Source: CAZZKE01 sp964655005
GTDB taxonomy: Bacteria; Pseudomonadota; Alphaproteobacteria; Rhodospirillales; JABHCV01
Assembly: GCA_964655005.1 (NCBI GenBank)
Contig: CAZZKE010000006.1
Span: 16,036 to 80,035 of the forward strand
Reading direction: 5' to 3'
Length of the DNA stretch: 64,000 bases
The translations under genes and the position numbers were made by a program. Positions 7,648 to 16,848 of this stretch are shown in pieces; within the stretch, counting starts at the first letter, position 1; each line of letters starts with the position of its first letter. The notes under the pieces were generated by a model that saw nothing but the letters and a program-made list of their open reading frames with translations, had not been told where the DNA came from and did no database searches.

Positions 7648-10600
7648 CAGGCCGCCACTTCGGCCAATTCTTTCAGCAGGTGGCGGACACCGGCAAGCCT
7701 GGCCGCCGGATCATCCCAGCCCCGCATGAAAACCAGCTTGTGATCGGGCCGCAGTTTGGCGGTTCCGGTCTGCGCGGTGATGAACCGGACCAGCCCGGCC
7801 GGGTTGGCGAAATCATCGTTATGGAAGGAAATTACCGCCCCTTTCGGCCCGGCATCGACCTTGCCGACGCCGGCCTTGCGGCTAAGCTGTTTGAGGGCGA
7901 CAATTTCCAGCAGGTTTTCCACTTCCACCGGCAGACTGCCGAAACGGTCGATCAATTCGGCGGCGAAAGCCTCTATCTCCTTGCTATTTTGCAGGCTTGG
8001 CAGGCGGCGGTAGAGTTCCATCCTGACATTCAGGTCGGCGATATAATGCTCCGGAATAAGCACCGCCATGCCGATGCCGATTTGCGGGCTCCATTCCTCG
8101 TCAACGCCGGTCCCGCCATCCAGGCCACGGGCCTCGGCGACCGCCTCTTCCAGCATTTGCTGATACAGTTCGATGCCGACTTCGCGGATATGACCCGATT
8201 GCTCATCGCCCAGCAGGTTGCCGGCGCCGCGAATGTCCAGATCGTGGCTGGCCAGGGAAAAACCGGCGCCCAGATTATCCAGGGTCTGCATGACTTCCAG
8301 GCGTTTTTCCGCGCTCGGCGTCAGCTTTTGGCGTTCCGGCAGCGTCAGGTAGGCATAGGCCCGGATTTTCGAACGCCCTACCCGCCCGCGCAACTGATAC
8401 AACTGGGCCAGGCCGAACATATCGGCGCGATGGATAATCATGGTATTGACATCGGGCATGTCGATCCCCGATTCGATTATGTTGGTCGACAGCAGAACAT
8501 CAATCGAGCCTTCGTAGAAAGCGCCGATGGCGTCTTCCAGGTCGTTCGGCGGCATCCGGCCATGGGCGATAATAAACGAAGCTTCCGGCACCAGTTCCTT
8601 GAGCCGGTCGGCGATGCCGTCGATGTCCTTGATGCGCGGGCAAACGTAAAAGGTCTGGCCGCCGCGAAAGCGTTCCCGCATGATGGCCTCGCGTATGACC
8701 ACCGGATCAAACGGTAAAATGAAGGTCCGCACGGCCAGTCGGTCAACCGGCGGAGTGGCGATGATGCTCATATCGCGGACCCCGGTCAGCGCCAGTTGCA
8801 GGGTACGGGGGATCGGCGTTGCGGTCAGCGTCACCACATGAACATCGGATTTGATTTTTTTCAGTTTCTCCTTATGGGCGACGCCAAAATGCTGCTCTTC
8901 GTCAACGATCAGCAGGCCCAAATCGCGAAAGCCGACATCCTTGGCCAGCAGGGCGTGGGTGCCGATGACAATATCGACGGCGCCGGATTTCATGGCCTCC
9001 TTTACCGCCTTGACCCGTTTCGTGCCGACCAGCCGGGAAATCTGTTCGACCCTGACGGGCAGGTCGGCGAAACGTTGCCGGAAGTTCTGGTAATGCTGCC
9101 TGGCAAGCAGCGTTGTCGGCACCACAATGGCTACCTGCTTGCCCGACATCACCGAAACGAAAGCGGCCCTGAGCGCCACTTCCGTCTTGCCGAAGCCGAC
9201 ATCGCCGCAGATCAGCCGGTCGGCGGACTGGCCGCTGGCCAAATCGTTCAGTACATCTTCGATGGCCCGGCGCTGATCGTCGGTTTCCTCGAACGGAAAG
9301 CGGGCGCAGAACTCGTCGTATAAACCATCGGTTGAGACAATTTTCGCCGCCTTGCGTAATTTTCGCGCCGCCGCCACTTTAATCAATTCATCGGCCATGC
9401 CGCGAATCCGGTCCTTCATGCGCGCCTTGCGGGCCTGCCAGGCGGCACCGCCCAGGCGGTCCAGCTGAACCCCCGCCATTTCCGAGCCATAGCGGGAAAT
9501 CAGTTCAATATTTTCGACCGGCAGGAATAGTTTGTCGCCACCGTCATAAATCAGCCGCAGGCAGTCATGCGGCGCCCCGCCGACCTGAATGGCCTCCAGC
9601 CCATCATAACGGGCGATGCCGTGGTCGACATGCACGACCAGGTCGTCCTGGCGCAGGGACGAGGCCTCGGCAATAAAGTTTTCCGGCCTGATTTTCCGCT
9701 TGGCGGCGTGGCTCAGGCGTTGCCCCAGGATATCCTGCTCGCTGATGACGGCCAGTTTGTCGGAATCGAATCCGTGCTCGATATCGAGCACGCCCAAGGC
9801 CGTGATTCCACCATCCAGCGTATCCAGGGCCGACTGGTTTGCAACGGCGGCAAGGCCGCTCAGGCCATGCTCGCGCATGACGTGTTCCAGCCGTTCCATG
9901 GAGCCCCTGGACATCGCCGCGATCAATACTTTTTTGCCTGCCGATTGCTGCTCGCTTATGTGCTCGCCGACGTTATCGAATACATTGCCGCCGGGGTCCT
10001 TCCGGGCCGCGGTGAATTCCCGGCCCGGCCTGCCACCCAGATCGATCCCGGCGCCATCGGGCAGGGCGAAGGGAGACAGCCTGGCGACGGCGCGGGTCGC
10101 CAGCAGTTTTTCCAACTGATTACGGTCCAGAAACATCCGGTCGGGCTTCACCGGCAGATAGGGAACGCTTCCACCGGCCCGGCCTGAAGATACGCTCAGT
10201 CGCGCCGCATAATATTCGGCGATCAGGTCGAGCCGCCCGTCTATCGCCTGCGCCCATTGGTAATCAAGGATCACCGGGGTTTCCGGCAGGTAGTCGAAAA
10301 GCGTTTCCAGCTTTTCGTGAAACAATGGCAGCCAGTGTTCCATGCCGATATATCGCTGCCCCGATGTCACCGCCTGATAGAGCGCATCTTCACCGTCGAC
10401 GGCGCCGAATGTGGCGCGGTAGCCGGTCCGGAAGCGTTCCCGGGACTTTTCATCCAATGTGATTTCGCTGACCGGCTTCAGGGACAGGCTATCGGTTTTT
10501 CCGGTGCTCCGCTGATCCATGCAATCAAAGGTGCGAATGGCATCCAGTTCGTCGCCGAAAAAATCCAGGCGAACGGCCTGGCCGGCGCCCGATGGGAAGA

Positions 10601-11108
10601 TATCGACGATACCGCCCCGGATGGCGAATTCGCCGGCTTCCATCACGGTTTCCGCCCGACCGTAGCCATTGGCGGCAAGAAAATCGACAAGCTTATCTTG
10701 CGGCAGGGCATCACCGACGGTGACAGTCAGGGTGGAATCCCGAAAAGCAGCGCGCGGCGGCAGCCGTTGCAACAGCGCCGAAACGGTGCTCAGAGTCACC
10801 CTGGGCCCGGTCGGCGGTTGCAGCAGCCGGGTCAGGGTGTCGATGCGTCTGCCGAGAATTTCGTTATTGGGCGAGGCGCGGTCATAAGGCAGACAATCCC
10901 AGGCCGGAAATTCCAGGCGTTCCATATGCGGCGCGAAGAACGCCAGGGCCTGCGATATCCGGACCAGATGGACATCATCGCGGGCGATGAACAAGGCCTG
11001 CCCATGCCGCCGCACCAGCCGCGCCAGAACAATCGCATCGTAGCCGCTAGGCGCCCCGCCAATATCTGTTGCCTGGCCTACCGCAATTTTTATTTCTTTG
11101 TTATTCAA
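7644..11108 (-). CDS. mfd: Transcription-repair coupling factor
   Basis: A 1154-residue SF2 translocase that removes stalled RNA polymerase and recruits UvrA. The N-terminal third is the UvrB-like module; the CarD-like RNA-polymerase interacting domain follows at about 480-550 (VVHVDHGIARYDGL). Walker A is GDVGFGKTEVA near residue 636 and the DEEQ box near 736; the RecG-like motor continues through QLRGRVGRS. The C-terminal domain has the expected D7 region. The start appears to be TTG at 11108 (an in-frame stop lies just upstream and no ATG is nearby). It lies 7 bp after the sdhE stop, so the two form one operon. Confidence 0.96.
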   Translation of the reverse strand: MNNKEIKIAVGQATDIGGAPSGYDAIVLARLVRRHGQALFIARDDVHLVRISQALAFFAPHMERLEFPAWDCLPYDRASPNNEILGRRIDTLTRLLQPPTGPRVTLSTVSALLQRLPPRAAFRDSTLTVTVGDALPQDKLVDFLAANGYGRAETVMEAGEFAIRGGIVDIFPSGAGQAVRLDFFGDELDAIRTFDCMDQRSTGKTDSLSLKPVSEITLDEKSRERFRTGYRATFGAVDGEDALYQAVTSGQRYIGMEHWLPLFHEKLETLFDYLPETPVILDYQWAQAIDGRLDLIAEYYAARLSVSSGRAGGSVPYLPVKPDRMFLDRNQLEKLLATRAVARLSPFALPDGAGIDLGGRPGREFTAARKDPGGNVFDNVGEHISEQQSAGKKVLIAAMSRGSMERLEHVMREHGLSGLAAVANQSALDTLDGGITALGVLDIEHGFDSDKLAVISEQDILGQRLSHAAKRKIRPENFIAEASSLRQDDLVVHVDHGIARYDGLEAIQVGGAPHDCLRLIYDGGDKLFLPVENIELISRYGSEMAGVQLDRLGGAAWQARKARMKDRIRGMADELIKVAAARKLRKAAKIVSTDGLYDEFCARFPFEETDDQRRAIEDVLNDLASGQSADRLICGDVGFGKTEVALRAAFVSVMSGKQVAIVVPTTLLARQHYQNFRQRFADLPVRVEQISRLVGTKRVKAVKEAMKSGAVDIVIGTHALLAKDVGFRDLGLLIVDEEQHFGVAHKEKLKKIKSDVHVVTLTATPIPRTLQLALTGVRDMSIIATPPVDRLAVRTFILPFDPVVIREAIMRERFRGGQTFYVCPRIKDIDGIADRLKELVPEASFIIAHGRMPPNDLEDAIGAFYEGSIDVLLSTNIIESGIDMPDVNTMIIHRADMFGLAQLYQLRGRVGRSKIRAYAYLTLPERQKLTPSAEKRLEVMQTLDNLGAGFSLASHDLDIRGAGNLLGDEQSGHIREVGIELYQQMLEEAVAEARGLDGGTGVDEEWSPQIGIGMAVLIPEHYIADLNVRMELYRRLPSLQNSKEIEAFAAELIDRFGSLPVEVENLLEIVALKQLSRKAGVGKVDAGPKGAVISFHNDDFANPAGLVRFITAQTGTAKLRPDHKLVFMRGWDDPAARLAGVRHLLKELAEVAAC

Positions 11109-11115
11109 TTATTTA

Positions 11116-11364
11116 CTACAGATTATTAATGTTTTTTATCATTGTGATAAGATCGGTATCCAGGTCTTCCGGCGGCCTCTCCTTGCCGGTGATCCAATTG
11201 AGAATATTGATATCACTTTGTTCCATAAGGCGTTCGAATCCGGCCAGTTGGGCGCCATCAAGACGTTCGATATAATGGTCGGCGAAACGCCCCAGAAGAA
11301 GGTCATTTTCCTTCATACCGCAATGATGGCTTCGAAACAGCAGACGTTTACGCTCTGGGTCCAA
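11116..11364 (-). CDS. sdhE: Succinate dehydrogenase assembly factor SdhE
   Basis: An 82-residue protein of the SdhE/SDH5 family, which helps attach FAD covalently to the SdhA flavoprotein. The family start RKRLLFRSHHCGMKENDLLLG is present, but the conserved RGxxE motif reads CGMKE, so the Arg is replaced by Cys. In this reading frame only a TTG (11364) or an ATT (11367) is available as start because a stop codon lies at 11377-11379. The sdhE-mfd pair opposite recG is a common alphaproteobacterial arrangement. Convergence with nothing on its 3' side except mfd supports an sdhE-mfd operon. Confidence 0.88.
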   Translation of the reverse strand: MDPERKRLLFRSHHCGMKENDLLLGRFADHYIERLDGAQLAGFERLMEQSDINILNWITGKERPPEDLDTDLITMIKNINNL

Positions 11365-11431
11365 AATTTGGCTCCACTAGATTCTATCCACTAGGATATA
11401 GTCCAAGTCAGCAGCATAGAACAGGACGGAT

Positions 11432-13516
11432 ATGCGCCCAGAATCCCTGTATTCTTCGTTTCATCCGGTAACCGGCCTGAAAGGCGTCGGGCCGAGAATC
11501 GCCAAGGGCATCGAAACCCTTGCCGGGGCAAGAATAGTCGATCTTTTCTGGCATCTTCCGGCCGGCATTATCGACCGCCGATACGCACCCAAAATTGCCC
11601 ATGCCGACACCCATCGCATCGCCACCGTCACGGTGACCGTCGATCGTCATGTCAAACCCGCCAACAAACGCCTGCCTTATAAGGTTTTTTGCAGCGATGA
11701 CACCGGTGTGCTGGCGTTGGTGTTTTTTCACGCCCGCCAGGATTACCTGCGAAAACTGCTGCCCGAGGGCGAGGTTCGGATAGTCAGCGGCATGGTTGAA
11801 AGGTTCGGCGGGGAAATCCAGATCACCCATCCCGATCATATTGGCACGCTGGCTGAACTGGACCGCTTGATGTCGGTCGAACCGGTTTATCCACTGACCG
11901 CCGGGATATCGCAAAAAGTCATGAATAAGGCTATTCTCGGGGCTTTGGCTCAGGCCCCTGATCTGCCGGAATGGCTGGATCCGGCCTATGTCAGGAACCA
12001 GGGCTGGACCGATTGGCGCAGTTCGCTGATCCGCGCCCACGCGCCACAGGAACAGGAAGACCTGGAACCGTCCACCCCGGCGCGGCGGCGGCTGGCCTAT
12101 GACGAGTTGCTGGCCAATCAACTGGCCCTGTCGCTGATGCGTATGCACATGCACGTGGCGACCGGTCGCGGCATTCGCGGCGACGGCTCCCTTTGCAGCA
12201 TTGTCCGGGACGCCCTGCCCTTCGCTTTGACGGCCTCGCAAGAAGCATCCATCCAGGATCTGGCCGACGATATGGGCTCCGATAATCGCATGTTGCGGCT
12301 GCTGCAGGGTGATGTCGGCAGCGGCAAAACCGTAGTCGCCGTGCTCGCCATGCTAAGCGCGGTCGAGGCCGGGACGCAGGCGGTAATGATGGCCCCAACC
12401 GATATCCTGGCCCGGCAACACTTGCGGACCATCGAGCCCCTGGCCCGGGCGACCGGTGTAAAAGTGGCGTTGCTGACCGGGCGCCATAAGGGAAAATCCC
12501 GGCAAAAAATACTCGACGGTCTTGCCGGCGGCGATATCAAACTGGCGGTCGGCACCCACGCGCTGTTTCAGGATGATGTGGTTTTTCATGACCTGGGACT
12601 GGCGGTGATCGACGAACAACACCGCTTCGGCGTTCATCAACGGCTGACCCTGGCCGCCAAGGGCAAGTCGGTCAATGTGCTGGTGATGACCGCGACGCCG
12701 ATCCCCCGGACCCTGATGCTGACCGCGTACGGCGATATGGATGTCTCGCGGTTGACCGAAAAACCGGCCGGGCGCAAACCCGTGGATACCCGCATCATAC
12801 CGCTGCAAAGACTGGAAGAAGTTATCGACGCCGTCAGGCGTGGCATCGCCGAACAGGCCCGCGTCTACTGGGTTTGTCCGCTGATCGAGGAATCCGAAAC
12901 CCTTGATGTCGCCGCCGCCGAAGTGCGCCATCGTGAACTGTCCATGGCGTTGGGTAAAACTCGAATAGGGCTGGTTCATGGCCGCATGAAGGGCACGGAG
13001 AAAGACCGGGCCATGGCCGCCTTCGCCGCCGGCGACCTGGATGTGCTGGTGGCGACCACGGTGATCGAAGTCGGGGTCGATGTGCCGGAGGCGACGATCA
13101 TGATCGTCGAGCACGCCGAGCGGTTCGGACTGGCGCAACTGCACCAGTTGCGGGGGCGCATCGGTCGCGGCGAAAAACCATCGGTGTGTCTGCTGCTGTA
13201 TCAGGCGCCGTTGAGCGAAACCGCCCATGCCCGGTTGGCCATAATGCGCCAGACCGAAGACGGTTTCGTGATCGCCGAGGAAGACCTGCGGCTGCGCGGG
13301 GCCGGTGAATTGCTTGGCGTCCGGCAAAGCGGTCTGCCCGTTTTCCGTCTCGCCGACCTGACCGCTCACGCCGAATTGCTGGCCGTCGCCAAGGATGACG
13401 CCGACCTGATCCTGAACAGGGACCCGGATTTGCAATCGGAACGCGGCCAGGCGTTAAGAACACTGCTTTACCTGTTCGAACGTGACGCCGCCGTTAAATA
13501 TTTGCGTTCGGGGTAA
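11432..13516 (+). CDS. recG: ATP-dependent DNA helicase RecG
   Basis: A 694-residue branch-migration helicase that remodels stalled forks. An N-terminal wedge/OB domain covers roughly residues 1-250. Walker A GDVGSGKTVVA is near residue 293, the DEQHRFG box near 394, TATPIPRTL near 425 and the QLRGRIGRG motif VI near 575. The gene is divergent from sdhE-mfd over 67 bp, which contain a repeated TCCACTAG octamer near 11373 and 11387. No frameshift or missing motif. Confidence 0.96.
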   Translation: MRPESLYSSFHPVTGLKGVGPRIAKGIETLAGARIVDLFWHLPAGIIDRRYAPKIAHADTHRIATVTVTVDRHVKPANKRLPYKVFCSDDTGVLALVFFHARQDYLRKLLPEGEVRIVSGMVERFGGEIQITHPDHIGTLAELDRLMSVEPVYPLTAGISQKVMNKAILGALAQAPDLPEWLDPAYVRNQGWTDWRSSLIRAHAPQEQEDLEPSTPARRRLAYDELLANQLALSLMRMHMHVATGRGIRGDGSLCSIVRDALPFALTASQEASIQDLADDMGSDNRMLRLLQGDVGSGKTVVAVLAMLSAVEAGTQAVMMAPTDILARQHLRTIEPLARATGVKVALLTGRHKGKSRQKILDGLAGGDIKLAVGTHALFQDDVVFHDLGLAVIDEQHRFGVHQRLTLAAKGKSVNVLVMTATPIPRTLMLTAYGDMDVSRLTEKPAGRKPVDTRIIPLQRLEEVIDAVRRGIAEQARVYWVCPLIEESETLDVAAAEVRHRELSMALGKTRIGLVHGRMKGTEKDRAMAAFAAGDLDVLVATTVIEVGVDVPEATIMIVEHAERFGLAQLHQLRGRIGRGEKPSVCLLLYQAPLSETAHARLAIMRQTEDGFVIAEEDLRLRGAGELLGVRQSGLPVFRLADLTAHAELLAVAKDDADLILNRDPDLQSERGQALRTLLYLFERDAAVKYLRSG

Positions 13517-13543
13517 TCAAGAAATCACCCGCCTTCGCCGCCA

Positions 13544-13588
13544 ATCGGTCCGGCGGCAGCCTTTCACGACAAAGTGAAACCGCCGTTT
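13544..13588. other. Hairpin after recG
   Basis: A perfect inverted repeat TTTCAC-N6-GTGAAA (13562-13579) is extended outward by CGGCGG and CCGCCG with a small bulge. No T-run follows, so it is not a standard intrinsic terminator; it may be an RNA-processing stem or protein site. It lies between recG and the YeeE/YedE gene. Confidence 0.45.
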
Positions 13589-13632
13589 ACCCCGGAACGG
13601 ATACTATCCTGCCCTGCAATGATAAGTGGTGA

Positions 13633-14841
13633 ATGGGAATAGTGCCGATGGTTGATCCGGACGCGAGACGGCATTCCGCGCAATGGAAAATCCTGGCGGC
13701 AGGCGGCGGTCTTGCCATCGGGCTACTGGCGATTATCCTTTCCGACAGCGTCACCCGCGCGATGCTGTTCGCAATCGGCCTGGCCATGGGGATCGCCCTT
13801 TACCATGCCTCGTTCGGATTTTCGGGCGCTTACCGGAAACGGCTGGTCGAACGCGAGATGACCGGTGTCGCCGCCCAGATAGTCATGCTGGCGGCGGCTA
13901 TTCTGCTGTTCACACCGATTCTGAACGAGGGTCGCGCGTTCGGCCAGGCTGTTACCGGTTCCGTGGCCCCGGTCAGTTTGGCGCTGGCGTTTGGCGCATT
14001 TATTTTCGGCATCGGCATGCAACTGGGCAGCGGTTGCGCATCGGGTGTTCTTTACACCGCCGGCGGCGGCAATGGCCGGACGTTACTGGTGCTGGTGTTT
14101 TTCTGCGCCGGTTCCTTCTGGGCCAGCCTGGATATGGGATGGTGGCGGGCATTGCCCGGAATTGGCGCCGTTTCGTTGATCCGGACACTGGGTTGGGAGG
14201 CGGCCGTGCCCCTGCAAATCGGGGCGCTGGCGCTGATCTTCCTGGGATTGCGCCGGGGCGGCTGGACGATGCGCCCGATATCCGCATGGCCGGGCGGACT
14301 GACGGCAACCGCCGTCCTAAGGGGATCGTGGCCGCTGCTTGTCAGCGCCCTTTTGCTGGCCCTGCTTAACTGGGCGACGTTGCTGGTCGCCGGTCACGCC
14401 TGGTCGATCACCTGGGGTTTTACCTTATGGGGCGGCAAAATCGCCGCCCTGCTCGGCTGGAATCCGGCCGGCAGCGATTTCTGGGCCGGTAATTTCCAAC
14501 AGGCCGCCATGGCCGGTTCGGTACTTACCGACACCACATCGCTGATGAACATAGCCATATTGCTGGGCGCCCTGCTGGCGGCCGGCCTTGGCGGGACCTT
14601 CTATAAACGACAACCATTCGCCGCCGGCCCTTTGTTGGCCGCCGTCGTCGCCGGTTTGCTGATGGGGTACGGCGCCCGTTTATCTTATGGCTGCAATATC
14701 GGCGCATTTTTCAGCGGCGTCGCTTCGTCCAGTCTGCACGGCTGGGTATGGATACTGTTTGCGCTGCCCGGCAATGCCCTGGGTATAGTCATGCGCCGCC
14801 CGTTCCGCCTGGACGCCCAAGCCGCACCGCTGTCAACCTGA
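13633..14841 (+). CDS. YeeE/YedE family sulfur-compound transporter (first copy)
   Basis: A 402-residue inner-membrane protein with about nine or more hydrophobic helices. Family hallmarks are GIGMQLGSGCASGVLY in the first half and the pseudo-repeated GYGARLSYGCNIGAFFSG in the second half, each holding a conserved Cys. The characterised member TsuA takes up thiosulfate through such Cys residues. It heads an accessory island with a cupredoxin-like exported protein 16 bp downstream. A second, shorter family member is at 26052. Import of thiosulfate or another sulfur species is inferred from the family. Confidence 0.87.
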   Translation: MGIVPMVDPDARRHSAQWKILAAGGGLAIGLLAIILSDSVTRAMLFAIGLAMGIALYHASFGFSGAYRKRLVEREMTGVAAQIVMLAAAILLFTPILNEGRAFGQAVTGSVAPVSLALAFGAFIFGIGMQLGSGCASGVLYTAGGGNGRTLLVLVFFCAGSFWASLDMGWWRALPGIGAVSLIRTLGWEAAVPLQIGALALIFLGLRRGGWTMRPISAWPGGLTATAVLRGSWPLLVSALLLALLNWATLLVAGHAWSITWGFTLWGGKIAALLGWNPAGSDFWAGNFQQAAMAGSVLTDTTSLMNIAILLGALLAAGLGGTFYKRQPFAAGPLLAAVVAGLLMGYGARLSYGCNIGAFFSGVASSSLHGWVWILFALPGNALGIVMRRPFRLDAQAAPLST

Positions 14842-14857
14842 ACCAGAGGAGATACCG

Positions 14858-15322
14858 ATGATCCGTCTATTGTTCCCCCTGCTCGCCATCGCCATTTTCA
14901 ACATGGGTGCCGGTCCGGCGGTTGCCGCCCAGGTCATCGATCTTGTCCAGGTCCCGTGTCAGTTTCTCGACATCGAGACAGACCTGGGATTCAGGTCCAG
15001 CCGCAAGGCCGATTGTGATGCGATAAACGCCAAAACGGCGGAACGGCGCCTGAAAAAAGCCAAGGTTCTGAGATTAAAAGCCGGCGACTATATCTTTCGG
15101 GTAAGCAATAAAAATGTCCCGTATGAGCTGGGTTTTTGGCTCAGGGAGAAAGATTACGACTGGCGCAACCCGCTGCACAAACTGACCAAAACCAGCATTT
15201 CCGGAGGCGGCCTGACCATTGGCAAGAGCCAGGATTACGAGGTCAGCCTGAAGCCCGGTGAGTACCTGTATTCCTGCCCGCTAAATACAACCCCGGATTA
15301 TCGACTGGTGGTGACCGAGTAA
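14858..15322 (+). CDS. Exported cupredoxin-like protein of unknown function
   Basis: A 154-residue protein with a clear signal peptide (residues 1-24, cleavage after VAA). The second half looks like a small beta-sandwich; the segment LKPGEYLYSCPLN near the end resembles the Cys ligand loop of cupredoxins, but the His and Met that normally follow the Cys are missing, so a type 1 copper site is unlikely. Two other Cys (in VPCQF and ADCD) could form a disulfide. It lies 16 bp after the YeeE/YedE gene with an AGGAG ribosome site, so they are probably co-transcribed. I do not recognise a named family with certainty. Confidence 0.65.
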   Translation: MIRLLFPLLAIAIFNMGAGPAVAAQVIDLVQVPCQFLDIETDLGFRSSRKADCDAINAKTAERRLKKAKVLRLKAGDYIFRVSNKNVPYELGFWLREKDYDWRNPLHKLTKTSISGGGLTIGKSQDYEVSLKPGEYLYSCPLNTTPDYRLVVTE

Positions 15323-15326
15323 TTTA

Positions 15327-16199
15327 TTATTGTCCCTCCCGGACCAGTCTGAAACCAATCAAAATGTGCTTCAGGGCGGCCGGACGGGAATGCCGCGCCG
15401 CCGGGCGGCAAATACCGCAGCCCTTATCGTCCCACGAGCCGCCCTTGACGATGAAACGGCCCTTTCCGGCCCGGTCGGCGGTCCATTCATAAACCTGACC
15501 GCCGCCATCAAGCAGCCCATAGGGGCTGGCGCCGCTTGGGAAACTGCCCACGGGCATGGTGTCAAACGGTCCCCGATCGTGGGAATTTAGGCGTCGGGGA
15601 TCGAACTTATCGCCCCAGGGGAAGCGGCGGCCGTGGTTTCCGCGCGCCGCTTTTTCCCACTCGGATTCCTTCGGCAGCCGCCATAGCCGCCCCGTCTTAT
15701 CGCTGAGCCATTGGGTGTAGGCCTGCGCGTCGGCGTGGCTGACCAGCACCACCGGATGGGATTCGCGTCCGGGCGGTGGCGCCGCCCCTTTCCAGGAAAA
15801 TTTCCGGGTTCGTTGAAAAGGATGGCTCAGGCCATAGCCGGCCCAGGTGGCGGCATCGACGGACGGTGGCCGGTGGCCGCTTTCCCTGACAAAGATGGCG
15901 TAGTCCGCATTGGTGATGAGATTTCGGGTAATCGCGAAGGCGGCGGTCGTCGCCTTCCGGCGGGTCGGTTCGTTCTCGTACCAGCCGCCCTTGCGGGTCG
16001 CGTCATGGCCGTAGGCCAGCTCATCCATCTGGTAGGCGGCTTCCCGTTCGCCCCGGTCCGAACCGATGATGAAGTCGCCTGCGGCTATGGGAATCGTTTC
16101 GGGCGGCGCAAAAGTATCGACCGCCGCCGCAATGGCGGGCCGGAACACGGCGATCGCCAGCAGCAAGAATGAGGCAGAATTTATCCGCAATCGAATCAT
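15327..16199 (-). CDS. Exported formylglycine-generating-enzyme-like (SUMF1 family) protein
   Basis: A 290-residue protein with a signal peptide (about residues 1-25) followed by the FGE-sulfatase fold: GDFIIGSDRGEREAAYQMDE, the FAITRNLITNADYAIFV block, PVVLVSHADAQAYTQWLS, LPKESEWEKAARG and the C-terminal GGSW....GFRLVRE. True FGE enzymes carry two active-site Cys in the equivalent of the KGGSW segment; here two Cys are present as CGIC directly after KGGSWDDKG. The family also holds non-catalytic and other-activity members, so catalysis is not assured. It is divergent from the first NPCNPC-repeat gene across about 110 bp and converges with the cupredoxin-like gene. Confidence 0.82.
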   Translation of the reverse strand: MIRLRINSASFLLLAIAVFRPAIAAAVDTFAPPETIPIAAGDFIIGSDRGEREAAYQMDELAYGHDATRKGGWYENEPTRRKATTAAFAITRNLITNADYAIFVRESGHRPPSVDAATWAGYGLSHPFQRTRKFSWKGAAPPPGRESHPVVLVSHADAQAYTQWLSDKTGRLWRLPKESEWEKAARGNHGRRFPWGDKFDPRRLNSHDRGPFDTMPVGSFPSGASPYGLLDGGGQVYEWTADRAGKGRFIVKGGSWDDKGCGICRPAARHSRPAALKHILIGFRLVREGQ

Positions 16200-16307
16200 T
16201 TCACAAACATGTGACCAGCTGTGATTGGATAATCCGGGGTAACTTCGTCATTTTTCTAACATCGTTATTGCATTTTATAATTAGAACACATGGCAGGAGA
16301 TTTTACC

Positions 16308-16786
16308 GTGAAGTACTTCGAAAAGAAGCCGTTATCTTCCACTATTTTGCCTGCCATTGTTGGCGGCGGCGCCATGTTGAGTGGAGCCTTGATCGCCGGC
16401 CAACCGGTTCAGGCCGGCGCTCCCGGCGTCGGCAGGCTTAACCCGCCGGCAATCAGCCGCGCCCAGGCCCTGCTGTTGCGGGTGGCCGCCACGAAAAATC
16501 CCTGCAACCCGTGCAACCCGTGTGCGGCCAAGACGAAAATGATGAACCCGTGCGCGGCCAAGAACAAGAAAAAGATGATGAACCCGTGCAATCCCTGCGC
16601 GGCCAAGGTAAATCCTTGTAATCCCTGTGNNNNNNNNNNNNNNNNNNNNNNNNNNNNNNNNNNNNNNNNNNNNNNNNNNNNNNNNNNNNNNNNNNNNNNN
16701 NNNNNNNNNNNNNNNNNNNNNNNNNNNNNGCGGCCAAGAATCCGTGCAACCCCTGCGCCGCCAAGAATCCGTGTGCGGCCAACTAA
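16308..16786 (+). CDS. Exported Cys-rich NPCNPC-repeat protein 1 (interrupted by an assembly gap)
   Basis: The predicted start is the GTG at 16308, 7 bp after AGGAGA; an in-frame ATG at 16290 lacks a ribosome site. Residues 1-36 contain a hydrophobic signal-like segment ending near VQAG. From about residue 63 the protein is made of NPCNPC / NPCAAK units with K-rich linkers (KTKMM, KNKKKMM). The 100-N gap at 16630-16729 lies inside the repeats. After the gap the repeat code resumes in another frame (AAKNPCNPCAAKNPCAAN, stop 16784-16786), so the true gap size is not 100 in phase, and the apparent extension to 16811 is an artefact. Length of the real protein is unknown. Confidence 0.75.
16630..16729. 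other. Scaffold gap of 100 N
   Basis: Exactly 100 N, the usual placeholder for an unsized gap. It falls within near-identical repeats that short reads cannot resolve, and the reading frame differs across it. Confidence 0.98.
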
Positions 16787-16848
16787 CCAGAAACAATACC
16801 GGAACAAATAGCTTTTCGGTCCGTCAATAACCTGAATTAGGAACGATT

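Noticed and set aside
16239..16266. ECF sigma promoter in front of the Cys-rich genes
   Set aside because: GGTAAC and CGTT elements are 19 nt apart, longer than the usual 16-17; only a TATAAT at 16276 is clear. Not enough to claim.
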